Shown one piece after another: positions 43,685-53,205 of a stretch of 64,000 nt of DNA. The notes under the pieces are model-generated. The model was not told where the DNA came from, did not search any database, and saw only the letters and a program-made list of their open reading frames with translations. How positions within the stretch are numbered: position 1 is the stretch's first letter; each line of letters starts with the position of its first letter. Origin of the DNA: Halapricum desulfuricans (GTDB taxonomy: Archaea > Halobacteriota > Halobacteria > Halobacteriales > Haloarculaceae). The stretch lies in NCBI RefSeq assembly GCF_017094465.1, contig NZ_CP064791.1:434001-498000 (forward strand), given 5' to 3'. The position numbers and the translations under genes were made by a program.

Positions 43685-45208
43685 CTACTCTTCGGTGATA
43701 TCACGCCCGGAGACGATGAGCGATACCACCTCGTCCTGCTCGTCCCGGACCGGCCTGAACACGGCTTCGACGGTATAGGACGCGCCGTCCGGACGGCGCA
43801 ATTCGAGATCTCGCTCGACGTACTCACCGTCGGCCGCCCGCTCGATCCCATCGACTATGTGCTCCCGGACGGCACGCGAGTGGTCGAACCACGGCGTCTC
43901 CTGGAACGGCTCCCCACGGATGTCATCGAGCGATGCCGTTATGTACTCCAGGGCCGTCTGATTGACGTCCAGCACAGTCCCGTCCGTATCGACCAGCCCC
44001 ACGAAGATATTCGGGTCATGGAAAATAGCTTCGTATCGACGCTTTTGCTGCCGCAACTCCTGCTCGCGTTTCTTGTGGTCGGTGACGTCGACGATGAACC
44101 CGTCGAGAAATTCCTCCCCAGTCATCGGGTCCGCGACGATCTGTCCCTGATCTCGGATCCATCGCTCTTCCCCGTCCTTGGTCGTGATCCGGTACGTCAG
44201 ATCGAAGCGACCGTTCGCGTCGAGTCCGTCCTTGACGCCCTCCCAGACAGTCTCCCGGTCCTCCGGGTGAATGATCTCCTCGGCGAGGGAGACGTCTTCT
44301 TCCAGCTCAGTCGTCGTGTACCCGGTGATCGTCTCCGCTGACCCCTTGACGAACTCCAGGGGCCAGCCCGGTTCGTATCGATGCCGATAGACGTATCCCG
44401 GGAGATTGTCGACAATCGACGATAGTTCGTGTCCCGACCGCCGTTTCTCCGTGATGTCCCGACTCGTGACGATGATCCCACCGATGACGGGGTCGTCCAG
44501 ACGGTTCCGGCCACGGACTTCGAGCCAGCGCAACGAGCCGTCGGCGTGACGGACGCGGAACTCGACTGTCAACTCCGCCTCGGGGTCCTCAAACAGTGTC
44601 ACGAATGCGTTTTGCGCGACCGGAACGTCCTCGGGGTGTATCGGATCGAACGCGTCGGTGTTCTCTATCTCCTCGCGATCGTAGCCGAGCACCCGCTCGA
44701 CGGCCGGCGAAACGTACTGCACCTGTCTGTCTTCGTCGACGATCATCACGTAATCGGAGGCGTGTTCCAGAATCGTGCTGAAGTACTCCCGCGTGCGATC
44801 GATCTCACGCTCGGCACGGACCTGCGAGACCGCGTTTCCGATACGATTTGCCAGGATGGCGTACTGGTCCGTACCACCCTCCTTCTGGAGGTAATCCGTC
44901 ACGCCGGCGGAGATCGCTTCGCTTGCGACCTCTTCCGATCCCTTTCCGGTAAACAGGATAAACGGGAGATCCGGATACGTCTCGCGCACGGTCTCGAGGA
45001 ACTCGATCCCGTTCGTTCGGGGCATATCGTAGTCGGAGACGATACAGTCGATATCCGCTTGCTCCAGCGTCGAGAGTGCTTCGGTGGGGGTCGTGGCCGT
45101 CCGAACTGTGACTTCGTCGTGCTCCCGTTCAAGGAACGTCGCCGCCATGTCGACGAACGCCGAGTCGTCGTCGACGTGAAGCACGTCGATCGTGTTACCG
45201 CGGGCCAT
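43685..45208 (-). CDS. Response-regulator/triple-PAS protein lacking a kinase domain
   Basis: 507 residues. A receiver domain (1-125) has the acidic pair DD at 13-14, phosphoacceptor D59 and K89. Three PAS domains follow (about 135-260, 265-385 and 388-507) with PAC ends such as IIVTSRDITEK. The protein stops right after the last PAC (SGRDITEE), with no HisKA or HATPase domain and only 50 bases to the convergent gene, so it is not a complete kinase. It could be a sensor adaptor or a truncated kinase. No frameshifted remnant is visible beyond the stop. Confidence 0.85.
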   Translation of the reverse strand: MARGNTIDVLHVDDDSAFVDMAATFLEREHDEVTVRTATTPTEALSTLEQADIDCIVSDYDMPRTNGIEFLETVRETYPDLPFILFTGKGSEEVASEAISAGVTDYLQKEGGTDQYAILANRIGNAVSQVRAEREIDRTREYFSTILEHASDYVMIVDEDRQVQYVSPAVERVLGYDREEIENTDAFDPIHPEDVPVAQNAFVTLFEDPEAELTVEFRVRHADGSLRWLEVRGRNRLDDPVIGGIIVTSRDITEKRRSGHELSSIVDNLPGYVYRHRYEPGWPLEFVKGSAETITGYTTTELEEDVSLAEEIIHPEDRETVWEGVKDGLDANGRFDLTYRITTKDGEERWIRDQGQIVADPMTGEEFLDGFIVDVTDHKKREQELRQQKRRYEAIFHDPNIFVGLVDTDGTVLDVNQTALEYITASLDDIRGEPFQETPWFDHSRAVREHIVDGIERAADGEYVERDLELRRPDGASYTVEAVFRPVRDEQDEVVSLIVSGRDITEE

Positions 45209-45329
45209 GTATCTTCATCGTTATGATCTTTTCAAAGTTAAGAGGTGGCACTACGTGTGGTTGTGTTCCGATTTCTCGGGACACCTGTGCCGGCTATCGG
45301 AGTCTCTCGATGCGCTGTCGTCGCCATAG

Positions 45330-45755
45330 CTACTCCCGCGTTTCGAGGATCCGATCGATGATCTGACCGGTCGAGAGGAGTCGTTCGTCGGACGACTCGA
45401 GCGCGCTCGCCCGCTCGACCGCACAGTCGATCCCGCGGGTCGCGAGCGCGTCCGCGATGGCGGCCTCGTCGTGGTGCTGGTCGTGGCCGAGCACGATCAC
45501 GTCGGGTTCGATCCGTTCGATCGGGACGAAGATATCCTCGGTGTGGCCGAGGTGTGCCGTCTCGACGGGGTCGAGCGCCTCGACCATCGTCGCCCGCTGG
45601 CGGTCGGGGACGATCGGTGGGTCCTTGTGGGTGACGTTCTCCCGGCGAGCGACGATGACGTGCAACTCGGAGCCGAACGATGCCGCCTCCTGAAGGTAGT
45701 GCAGGTGGCCGGGATGGAGGATGTCGAAGGTGCCCTGGGCGACGACCCGGGTCAC
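45330..45755 (-). CDS. ribL: Archaeal FAD synthase (cytidylyltransferase family)
   Basis: 141 residues from GTG 45755. The nucleotidyltransferase motif [14 protein letters not shown] is at the N-terminus and [10 protein letters not shown] in the middle, as in archaeal RibL, which makes FAD from FMN and ATP. The GTG overlaps the TGA of the JAMM gene as GTGA, which supports this start over a GTG three codons earlier at 45764. It is thus translated with the protease gene. It has no nearby partner for flavin synthesis other than ribH, 3.3 kb upstream in the window. Confidence 0.87.
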   Translation of the reverse strand: MTRVVAQGTFDILHPGHLHYLQEAASFGSELHVIVARRENVTHKDPPIVPDRQRATMVEALDPVETAHLGHTEDIFVPIERIEPDVIVLGHDQHHDEAAIADALATRGIDCAVERASALESSDERLLSTGQIIDRILETRE

Positions 45756-46267
45756 AGGAACCACCCGCCCTGGTCGTCCTCCTCGCTTGGCATCATCTCG
45801 CGATCGATGTCTTCCTGGGTGAAATCGAAGAACTCCTCCTCGGGCGGGTCGACGTCGAGCACCGGGAGATCGATCGGTTCGCCCTCGCGGTCGAACGCCT
45901 GCCAGTCGTCGCGTTCGTAGGGCGCGCCGACGATGATGTGTACGTCGCCTTTGGTGAACGTGGCGAGGTCGGCGTCGCTGGGCCGGAGGACGCCGTTGGG
46001 GTGTGAGTGGACCGACCCTGCCGCGCGCATGTCGTTCGGGATCATGCTGGTCTTGACCGTCGCGCTGACCGGGTTCGATTCCGTCCCGGGGATGATCAGC
46101 ACGTCCGTCAGCACCGTCCCCGACTGTTCGAGGCCGAGCTTGTGGGCGTCCTCACCCCGGAGCAGTCCCATGTACTCGTTGGGATGGCTGTCCCGAGAGG
46201 CTTCGAGCGCGAACGTGAGTGCTGACTCGGCGATGCCGATGATCCCCGAGCTACGGAACAGCCGCAT
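45752..46267 (-). CDS. JAMM/MPN+ metalloprotease
   Basis: 171 residues from MRLFRSSG. The zinc-protease signature is complete: catalytic glutamate E31 (NEYMGLL), H87 and H89 (SVHSHPNG), S97 and D100 (PSDAD). Haloarchaeal JAMM enzymes remove SAMP ubiquitin-like proteins from targets (desampylases). This one has an extra C-terminal acidic tail of about 40 residues ([19 protein letters not shown]). The frame continues 20 codons upstream, but the methionine before the first strand is preferred. It is coupled to ribL. Confidence 0.85.
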   Translation of the reverse strand: MRLFRSSGIIGIAESALTFALEASRDSHPNEYMGLLRGEDAHKLGLEQSGTVLTDVLIIPGTESNPVSATVKTSMIPNDMRAAGSVHSHPNGVLRPSDADLATFTKGDVHIIVGAPYERDDWQAFDREGEPIDLPVLDVDPPEEEFFDFTQEDIDREMMPSEEDDQGGWFL

Positions 46268-46363
46268 ACCCGTATCTGGGGGTGGGTTCCTTCTAAACCT
46301 GTCGAGGCAGCCGAGAACCGTTTCCAAAGCTTAAAACCCCGACAGAGCCGAGTTCCTTTCAAT

Positions 46364-48268
46364 ATGACAGCATCCGATTCCGAGCCCGGCGACGGCGAGT
46401 CCGGGCCGACGGTCTACGATCTCGACCCTCGCTGTGATCGCGAGGCAGTCGAGGCCGGTGCACTCTATCACGCGACGGTCAACGGCGTCGTCGAATACGG
46501 CGTCTTCGTCGACATCTCCGATCAGGTCTCGGGACTGGTTCACGAGTCGAACCTGCTCGGCACCTACGAAGTCGGAGACAAGCTCATCGTCGAACTCGAC
46601 GACGAGCGCGCGAACGGCGATCTGAGTTTCCTCGAGCGTGCACCTGAGACCTACACCACGGAAGCTATCGAGTACGGCGCGGGCACGACCGTTGCTGACC
46701 TCAGCGAACACGTCGGTTCGACCGTCCATCTCGAAGGCGCGGTCGTCGGGATCAACCAGACCGGCGGGCCGACCATCTTCCAGGTGCGCGACGAGACCGG
46801 CGTCGTCCCGTGTGCGGCCTTCGAGGACGCCGGCGTTCGCGCCTACCCCGAGATCGAACTCGACGACATCGTCCGGCTCAGCGGCCACGTCGAGGAACGA
46901 AACGACGGTCTCCAGATCGAGGTCGAGTCGCTCGATCGACTCGAGGGTTCGACTGCCGAACAGTTCCGCGAGCGACTCGGCGCGGCCCTCGAGGAAGCGG
47001 CCCAGCCACACGAGGTCGAACCGCTCGTCGAGTGGGGGGCCTTCGAGCCGCTGTACGAGGACTTGCAGGAGGTCGCACACCTGCTGCGCAAGACGATCCT
47101 CGAAGGGCGGCCGATCCGGATGCGCCATCACGCCGACGGCGACGGGATCTGTGCGAGCGTTCCACTGCAACTCGCGCTGGAGCGGTTCGTCGAGGAGGTC
47201 TACGAGGACAGCGATGCCGCCCGGCACATGCTCAAGCGCCTGCCGAGCAAGGCCCCGTTCTACGAACTTGAAGACGTCACCCGCGATCTCAACTTCGCGC
47301 TCGAAGACCGGAGTCGCAACGGGCAGAAGCTCCCGCTCGTGCTCATGCTCGACAACGGCTCGACCGAGGAGGACGTCCCCGCCTACGAGAATCTCGCTCA
47401 CTACGACATTCCGGTCGTCGTCGTCGATCACCACCATCCCGATCCCGAGGCCGTCGAACCGCTGCTGGAAGCACACGTCAACCCCTATCTCCACGGCGAG
47501 GACTACCGGATCACGACCGGCATGCTCTCGGTCGAACTCGCCCGGATGATCGCGCCCGATCTGACCGAGGAGCTCCGTCACGTCCCGGCCGTCGCGGGGC
47601 TCTCGGATCGCTCGGAGGCCGGGGCGATGACTGACTATCTCGAACTGGCGGGCGAGGAAGGGTACGACCGCGAGCAGCTCCGGGAGATCGGCGAAGCGCT
47701 GGATTACGCGACGAACTACCTCCGCTATGACGACGGCGGTCCGCTAATTACCGACGTGCTCAACGTCGACTGCGACGACCGCGATCGCCACGAGGAGCTC
47801 GTCTCGTTCCTGGCCGACCGCTCCGAACGGGACGTACAGAAACAGCTCGAGTACGCGAGCGACCACCTCGAACACGAACGGCTCGACAACGACGCCCACC
47901 TCTATCAGATCGACGTCGAGAACCATGTCCGGCGGTTCAGCTACCCCGCGCCGGGCAAGACGACCGGTGCGATCCACGACCGGAAAGTCGAGGAGACCGG
48001 CGAGCCGGTCATCACGATCGGGTACGGGCCGGACTTCGCCGTCCTCCGCAGTGACGGTGTCCGGCTGGACATCCCCGAGATGGTCGAGGAGCTTCGCGAG
48101 GCGTTCCCGGGCGCAGGTGTCAGCGGCGGCGGCCACCTCGTCGTCGGCTCGATCAAGTTCGTCCGCGGCAAGCGCGAGACGGTCCTCGATGCGCTGGTCG
48201 AGAAGATGGCCGACGCCGAACTCGATGCCGACCTCCAGAGCTCCGTCTCGCTCCCTCACGAGGAGTAG
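46364..48268 (+). CDS. DHH-family phosphoesterase with S1 and OB domains
   Basis: 634 residues. Domain order: S1 RNA-binding fold (about 30-90, VNGVVEYGVFVDISDQVSG), an OB fold of the tRNA-anticodon type (about 110-195, VHLEGAVVGINQTGGP), the DHH catalytic domain (RHHADGDGICASVPL near 253; VVVDHHHPDPEAVEP near 365) and a DHHA1 domain with GVSGGGHLVVGSIKF. All metal-binding motifs are intact, unlike the RecJ-like protein at 53453. It is probably an archaeal RecJ/NrnA-type nuclease for DNA or short RNA. The gene stands alone. Confidence 0.87.
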   Translation: MTASDSEPGDGESGPTVYDLDPRCDREAVEAGALYHATVNGVVEYGVFVDISDQVSGLVHESNLLGTYEVGDKLIVELDDERANGDLSFLERAPETYTTEAIEYGAGTTVADLSEHVGSTVHLEGAVVGINQTGGPTIFQVRDETGVVPCAAFEDAGVRAYPEIELDDIVRLSGHVEERNDGLQIEVESLDRLEGSTAEQFRERLGAALEEAAQPHEVEPLVEWGAFEPLYEDLQEVAHLLRKTILEGRPIRMRHHADGDGICASVPLQLALERFVEEVYEDSDAARHMLKRLPSKAPFYELEDVTRDLNFALEDRSRNGQKLPLVLMLDNGSTEEDVPAYENLAHYDIPVVVVDHHHPDPEAVEPLLEAHVNPYLHGEDYRITTGMLSVELARMIAPDLTEELRHVPAVAGLSDRSEAGAMTDYLELAGEEGYDREQLREIGEALDYATNYLRYDDGGPLITDVLNVDCDDRDRHEELVSFLADRSERDVQKQLEYASDHLEHERLDNDAHLYQIDVENHVRRFSYPAPGKTTGAIHDRKVEETGEPVITIGYGPDFAVLRSDGVRLDIPEMVEELREAFPGAGVSGGGHLVVGSIKFVRGKRETVLDALVEKMADAELDADLQSSVSLPHEE

Positions 48269-48270
48269 CG

Positions 48271-49890
48271 TTACTCGTCGAACTCGATCCGTCGAGCGAG
48301 CAGTGCCGTGGGCGTCGCTGCGATGAGAGGTGCCGCAAGCGACCCGGCAGGGACGAGCGTGATCCCGCCGCGCCAGTCGCGCTCGAAGACCTCGCCGAAG
48401 TACGCGCCGACGTCCTGTCCGTGTAACACCAGCGCTACCTCGCGGTTGTTCTCGTAGGCGTTGTCGTTCCAGTTGAGACTGCCCAGCACGACCGTGTCGC
48501 CGTCGATGATGACGCCCTTCGCGTGGATCTTCTCGTATCGGCCACCCGGATCGGCCAGTCTGACCGAGAGCGCGACCCCCTCGCGTCCGGCCACGCTCCG
48601 AAGGTCGGCGACGAGTCGTCGGTTGTCCTCGCGAGTGTACCACGCGCTCGACAGCAGGATCTGCACCTCGACGCCGCGTTCTGCGGCCGCGATCGCTTCC
48701 CGGAGCAGGCGGTCGTCACGCCCGCCGATCGACACCTGGACAATCCGGATCGAATCGGTCGCGTTTGCCAGCAGGTCTTCGACCCGACCGGCCGCGTTGT
48801 CGGGCGCGACCAGTAGTTCCGTCCGCTCGACCTCGACCGTCCGCGGTTCGATCCGGGTCGGGTATCGACCGCTCGTGGGCGCTGCCGGCTCGATCGTCGC
48901 GTCTGCACGGAACTGCTCCCACGGACGGGCGCCCCGGCCGTTGCTGTCGGCCCGGAACGTCCGGACCAGTCCGTCGACGACCGTCGCGGTGTCGACGACG
49001 GCACCCCATCCCCGACTCGACGCGCCGCCCGTGCCCGCCGGCTTCCAGTTCTCGGTGAGCACGACTGCCCGGTCGTCCACGACGGCGTATTTCGCGTGAT
49101 GAAAGCGATAGCGGGCGCTCTTGCCACCGAGTACGGTGACCGTGACGTTCGCCGCGACCAGCCGATCGAGCGCGGCGGCGCTGCGGTTGGTCAGCCCGCC
49201 GACGGGTGCTCCATCGACGAGCACCTCGACCGCGACCCCTCGCTCCCGTGCCGCGATCAGTTGGTCGACCACACGCTCGGAGGTGAGTGTGTACCCCGCC
49301 AGCAGGAGTCGACGATCCGCCCGGTCGAGCACGGCCAGCGGAACGCCCGGCGCATCCGGTAGCGTGAACGCTCTGGCCGTCCCGCCGCCGCCCTTGATCG
49401 GCTCGAAGGTCGTCGCCCCGAGCGGCCGCCAGCGCCGGTCGCCGCTGGGCCGGAGGACCTCCCCTTCCGGTGCGTCGGCGTAGCGTACCGTCGTCACGTC
49501 GCCGTCAGGTCCCGAGAGCCGCAGCGTCTCGCCGCCGTTCGCCAGCGCTGGCACCCCCTCGACCTCCAGCATTGGCCCGTCGACGCTGTCCGGCACGGCA
49601 CTTTCGTTGGCTGTCAGTACTACTCGCCCTCCGACGGTCCGGTTCGGGAGGGCTGTCTCGCTGTCGTCGTCCCCCAGTCGATACGTGCCCAGATCGGTCC
49701 CGTCAGGCACGGAGAGGGTGAGAAACTCGCCGGCGTCGCCGTGTGCGACCGGGTTCGGGTAGACTGCGACGATCTTGGGGGTCGTCGCGTTCTCACCTGC
49801 AGTTGCTGTCGCCACGTCAGCGGTCGCGCCGACACCCGCAGCTACCACGATGACGAGCACGACCACCAGCCCCTGCCCGATCCGGGACAC
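48271..49890 (-). CDS. Secreted phospholipase-D-like protein
   Basis: 539 residues from GTG 49890. A signal-like hydrophobic segment (LVVVLVIVVAAG) is followed by a lamin-tail-like beta domain (about 35-125, KIVAVYPNPVAHGDAGEFLTL) and two PLD domains, each with an HKD motif: FHHAKYAVVDD (about 270) and KIHAKGVIIDGDTVVLGSLN (about 465). A final weakly hydrophobic segment ends in a charged tail. It should hydrolyse phosphodiesters outside the cell, for example lipid head groups or DNA. The frame extends further upstream to 50079, but that part overlaps the HEAT gene on the same strand and lacks protein character. Confidence 0.8.
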   Translation of the reverse strand: MSRIGQGLVVVLVIVVAAGVGATADVATATAGENATTPKIVAVYPNPVAHGDAGEFLTLSVPDGTDLGTYRLGDDDSETALPNRTVGGRVVLTANESAVPDSVDGPMLEVEGVPALANGGETLRLSGPDGDVTTVRYADAPEGEVLRPSGDRRWRPLGATTFEPIKGGGGTARAFTLPDAPGVPLAVLDRADRRLLLAGYTLTSERVVDQLIAARERGVAVEVLVDGAPVGGLTNRSAAALDRLVAANVTVTVLGGKSARYRFHHAKYAVVDDRAVVLTENWKPAGTGGASSRGWGAVVDTATVVDGLVRTFRADSNGRGARPWEQFRADATIEPAAPTSGRYPTRIEPRTVEVERTELLVAPDNAAGRVEDLLANATDSIRIVQVSIGGRDDRLLREAIAAAERGVEVQILLSSAWYTREDNRRLVADLRSVAGREGVALSVRLADPGGRYEKIHAKGVIIDGDTVVLGSLNWNDNAYENNREVALVLHGQDVGAYFGEVFERDWRGGITLVPAGSLAAPLIAATPTALLARRIEFDE

Positions 49891-49954
49891 GCCACGGGGT
49901 GGGGCGACTTCAGGTATAAATCTCGGGGGATGAACGCCCGAAACGGCCGTCCGA

Positions 49955-51217
49955 TCAGGACGACAGCGCGGCCTTTTCGGCTTCGACCTGGACGAGATAC
50001 GAGTCGTCGGCGTTGTCTTCGACGGCTTCGAAGGCGCGTTCGGTACCGATCTGGACGAGTGCCCACGCCGCGCTGGCACGGACGTTGTCGTCGGGGTCCG
50101 CAGCTAGCACGTCCGCGAGCGGTTCGATCGCTCGGGTGTCGCCGATCCGGCCGAGTGTCCGAGCGGCCGCGGATCGGATGTCGGCCTCCTCGGCCGCCAG
50201 GCGGTTCGCGACCGTCTGGGTGGCCTCCTCGCTACCGATCGCGCCGACCGCGCGCAGCGTCTCCAGCTGGAGCGAGCGGTCGCCGTCGCCGTCGATAAAG
50301 TCGAGCAGTGAATCCAGCGCCTTGGGGTCGCCGATCTTCCCGACGACATTGATCGCCTTCTTGTTTCGCTTGCCCGCCATCGGAAGCACGTCCTCAAGCG
50401 CCTCCGGCGGCGCGATACGGGCCAGCGACTGGAGGACGTTCTCCTCCATGAAGTGCTCTTTCCCGCCGGGGAGCTTTTCCAGGGCCAGCAGGATCATCTC
50501 GATCGCTTCCTCGTCGCTCCGGTCCTGCTGGTATCGTTTCTCGTAGAGCTTGACTGCGTTCCACTCGGGCGGGTAATCCCTGTGCTCCTCCGGACCGAGT
50601 ACGTCGTAGAAGCCCTCAGCGGTGAGCTGCTCGCGGACCGTCAGGTCGTCCCAGGACTCGGCGGCGTCGACGTCCTCGGCCAACTCGCCCGTTGCGGTCA
50701 ACAGCGCCTCGATCGTCTCGCTGTCCTCGTCGGGGTCGAGAGCCAGTTCCGAGAGCGCCCCGACGGCGGCTTCGAGTCGCTCGGCCGGCTCCCCGTCGTC
50801 GATCTCCCCGTCGATTTCGTCGCCGATCGCGTCCAGAAACGTCGCCACGGCGTTCGCAAGGTCCGCGTCCCCGTCCTCGGTCCAGCGGGTCCCCTCGATC
50901 GTCGAGACGGCGTCCTCGACCGCGCCGATGACGTCGTCCAGATAGGGGCCGCGCTGTTCGTCGAGCTCCCCGCGGAGGTCGCCGATCCGGTCTTCGAGCG
51001 CGTCGGTCGGATCGTCCTCGTCTTCGTCGTCCGGTTCGGGCAACTCGGCGGCGTCGAGTGCCTCGGCAGTCGCGTCCAGCGTCGCCTCGATTTCGTCGAG
51101 GTCGGCCTCGGTCTCGGCGGCCTCGAGCGACTCGGCTACCGAGTCCAAACGCGACTCGAACTCCTCGAGGTCGGTCGGTGCCGCCTCGTCCTCGTCCGGC
51201 TCGTCCCCGTTGCTCAT
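49955..51217 (-). CDS. HEAT-repeat protein with acidic N-terminal half
   Basis: 420 residues from MSNGDEPDEDE. The first 215 residues are very acidic and helical, partly coiled coil. From about 280 there are HEAT/PBS-lyase-type repeats of about 30 residues (DPKALDSLLDFIDGDGD, SEEATQTVANRLAAEE, DTRAIEPLADVLAADP, each with an R/S-AA-LGRIG helix). These form a protein-binding surface; no enzyme motif is seen. A frame continuing to 51694 is antisense to pssA and is rejected. It lies 64 bases upstream of the PLD gene, same strand. Confidence 0.78.
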   Translation of the reverse strand: MSNGDEPDEDEAAPTDLEEFESRLDSVAESLEAAETEADLDEIEATLDATAEALDAAELPEPDDEDEDDPTDALEDRIGDLRGELDEQRGPYLDDVIGAVEDAVSTIEGTRWTEDGDADLANAVATFLDAIGDEIDGEIDDGEPAERLEAAVGALSELALDPDEDSETIEALLTATGELAEDVDAAESWDDLTVREQLTAEGFYDVLGPEEHRDYPPEWNAVKLYEKRYQQDRSDEEAIEMILLALEKLPGGKEHFMEENVLQSLARIAPPEALEDVLPMAGKRNKKAINVVGKIGDPKALDSLLDFIDGDGDRSLQLETLRAVGAIGSEEATQTVANRLAAEEADIRSAAARTLGRIGDTRAIEPLADVLAADPDDNVRASAAWALVQIGTERAFEAVEDNADDSYLVQVEAEKAALSS

Positions 51218-51276
51218 ACCCGAGTTTGTGGGTGTCTCGGGCAAGAGCGTTTCCCTTCCGGCCACCGTGGGCGCCG

Positions 51277-52026
51277 TCACCGCGATCGCGGATACAGCAT
51301 CGGCGCGAACAATAGATACGCCAGCGCCGCCGCGAGCAGGGCTCGCGGGAACACGCGCGCGAACGCGAGCGGTGCGAGTACGGCCCCGGCCTGCACGACC
51401 CCCATCGCCAGCGCGTCCCGCTCGCTCAGCTCCGGATACTCGATCGAGGTGATCATCAGATAGACGAAGACGCCGGTCGCGCCGAGCAAGAGCGCGGGAT
51501 CGGTGACGCCGGAGAGATACGCCGCCGCCAGGACCGTCGCCGCCAGTGTCGTCTGGACGCCCCGGGTGGTCCGGTCGTCCAGATCGTAGGCGGTGTACAT
51601 CCCCAGCCTGACGACCGCCGCCGCGACGTACAACGCCGGAATTGCCAGCGCTGTGAGTTCCGGCACTGACAGCGTCGTGAGCTCCAGTTCCCACGACCGG
51701 CCGGCGATCGCGTAGACGAACACCGCGGGCGCGACGCCGAAGGACGCGACGTCGGCCAGCGAGTCGACGTATTCCCCGACCTGGGTACTCCCGTGAACCC
51801 GCGCGAGGACGCCGTCGAGGCCGTCGGCGATCGCCGCCAGCAGGATGAGCTGTGCCGCGAGCCCCGGATCGGTCATCGCGGCCACGGCGGCGGTAAAGCC
51901 CAGCGCCGCGTTGGCGACAGTCACGATGTCGGCCGCGCCGAGGCGACCGAGAAATCGGGGCCGGAGCTGCATACCCGTCTTCTCGCCGAGGGTCGCCTTA
52001 GTCCGTTCGGTCTCGGGGTGTTCCAC
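51277..52026 (-). CDS. pssA: Archaetidylserine synthase-like CDP-alcohol phosphatidyltransferase
   Basis: 249 residues (231 from the methionine at 51972). About seven helices and the CDP-alcohol phosphotransferase signature DGVLARVHGSTQVGEYVDSL with the last aspartate in AD; the spacer between AR and G is seven residues, which I recall for the archaeal PssA branch rather than the usual eight. VASFGVAPAVFVY after it is typical of phosphatidylserine synthases. It should attach serine to CDP-archaeol. In Haloferax, PssA also assists archaeosortase-dependent lipid anchoring. It is a single gene here. Confidence 0.83.
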   Translation of the reverse strand: MEHPETERTKATLGEKTGMQLRPRFLGRLGAADIVTVANAALGFTAAVAAMTDPGLAAQLILLAAIADGLDGVLARVHGSTQVGEYVDSLADVASFGVAPAVFVYAIAGRSWELELTTLSVPELTALAIPALYVAAAVVRLGMYTAYDLDDRTTRGVQTTLAATVLAAAYLSGVTDPALLLGATGVFVYLMITSIEYPELSERDALAMGVVQAGAVLAPLAFARVFPRALLAAALAYLLFAPMLYPRSR

Positions 52027-52093
52027 CGAATGATATCAGATATCAAATGTATTCGCCCGAGGTCTCTTTACCACTGAGGCCCGACGGACGGGT

Positions 52094-52501
52094 ATGAAGC
52101 GACGGGCGTTTCTCGCGACCGGTGCAGCGACGCTGGCCGGCGGCTGCACGGCCCTGGGGTCGGGCGGCGGTGACTACGACATCGGTATGACCTCGATGGC
52201 CTTCGAGCCGGCGACGCTCGAAGTCGAGGTCGGCACGACGGTCGTCTGGCAGAACACGAACTCCCGTGCCCACACCGTCACGGCCTACGAGGAGGGGATT
52301 CCTGATGGAGCCGAGTACTTCGCGACCGGCGGGTTCGACAGCGAGGCCGCGGCTCGCGAACAGTGGTACGAGAACGGCGACGGCAACCTCTTCGGTGGCG
52401 AGACGTTCAGCTACACGGTCGAGGTGCCCGGGACCTACGAGTATTTCTGTATTCCTCACGAGGGTGGCGGGATGGTCGGCACGATCGAAGCGATCGAGTG
52501 A
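52094..52501 (+). CDS. Halocyanin/plastocyanin-like blue copper lipoprotein
   Basis: 135 residues. A twin-arginine-like start MKRRAFLATGAATLAGG leads to the lipobox cysteine (GGCTA). The mature domain is a cupredoxin with its four copper ligands: histidine in SRAHTVTAYE, and cysteine, histidine and methionine in YFCIPHEGGGMVG. It is an exported one-electron carrier. No partner oxidase or reductase adjoins, and it is convergent with the ribosomal operon. Confidence 0.9.
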   Translation: MKRRAFLATGAATLAGGCTALGSGGGDYDIGMTSMAFEPATLEVEVGTTVVWQNTNSRAHTVTAYEEGIPDGAEYFATGGFDSEAAAREQWYENGDGNLFGGETFSYTVEVPGTYEYFCIPHEGGGMVGTIEAIE

Positions 52502-52502
52502 T

Positions 52503-52535
52503 AACTCGGCAATCCGGAAACAACTCGGCAATCCG
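52503..52535. repeat. 14-bp direct repeat after the cupredoxin gene
   Basis: AACTCGGCAATCCG occurs at 52503-52516 and again at 52522-52535, separated by GAAAC. It lies between two convergent genes, right after the cupredoxin stop. Likely a local duplication. Confidence 0.7.
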
Positions 52536-52584
52536 TCCCTGCCGTGGTGTCACAAACAGTCGCCGAAACGCCGGTGAAAAACCG

Positions 52585-53205
52585 CTACTCCTCGACGTCG
52601 ACGCTGGTCTCCTCTTCGGCGGCGACCTCTTCGGGTCGGGCGACCAGTCGTGCCTTCTGGATCTCGACGCGGCGCAGCGGGTAGATCGTCTTGGCCTCGT
52701 TGTAGATCGCCGAGGAGAGCCGACCCTCGACGACGGTGTCGATGAGGTCCTCGAAGGTGTGATCGACGGCGGTCTCCTCGACCATGTCGATCATCGTGCG
52801 GCGGATGGCCTTCTCCTGGCTCTCGTCGGCGCTCTTGGTCGTGAGTGCGACGGGCTGGATCTGGACGCGGTAGTCGTCGGTCGTCAGGACCGTGATGAAC
52901 GCCTCGATCTTCGAGGAGCCACGGCGGACGAGACTCCGCATGTAGTCGCGGGTGAGTTCGTGCTTGATGAACTCGGTGTATGCGGTATCGCTGCCGACGT
53001 CGTTGATCTTGAAGGTCAGCTTGGTGTTGTTCTCGCTGGCGTCACTGCGGAGTTCGCCCAGCGTGGTCTCGATCTGTCGGTCGTAGAGCTGTTCGACTTC
53101 TGTTGCCGGTGTCGAACCGAGTTCCTCCCGCCCGAACTGCTCGGGGGCGAGGACGGTATACCACCGTTTCTGCTGTTTCTGCTTGGATACGGATCGTTCG
53201 CTCAT
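52585..53205 (-). CDS. rps3ae: Ribosomal protein eS1 (S3Ae)
   Basis: 206 residues, the archaeal S3Ae length. Recognised from the N-terminal KQKQQKRWYTVLAPEQFG, the conserved LTFKINDVGSDTAYT, RRGSSKIEAFITVLTTDD and IYPLRRVEIQKARLV. A component of the small ribosomal subunit. It ends an operon uS15, RecJ-like, Pcc1, eS1 and overlaps the pcc1 stop by four bases (53202-53205). Confidence 0.95.
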   Translation of the reverse strand: MSERSVSKQKQQKRWYTVLAPEQFGREELGSTPATEVEQLYDRQIETTLGELRSDASENNTKLTFKINDVGSDTAYTEFIKHELTRDYMRSLVRRGSSKIEAFITVLTTDDYRVQIQPVALTTKSADESQEKAIRRTMIDMVEETAVDHTFEDLIDTVVEGRLSSAIYNEAKTIYPLRRVEIQKARLVARPEEVAAEEETSVDVEE

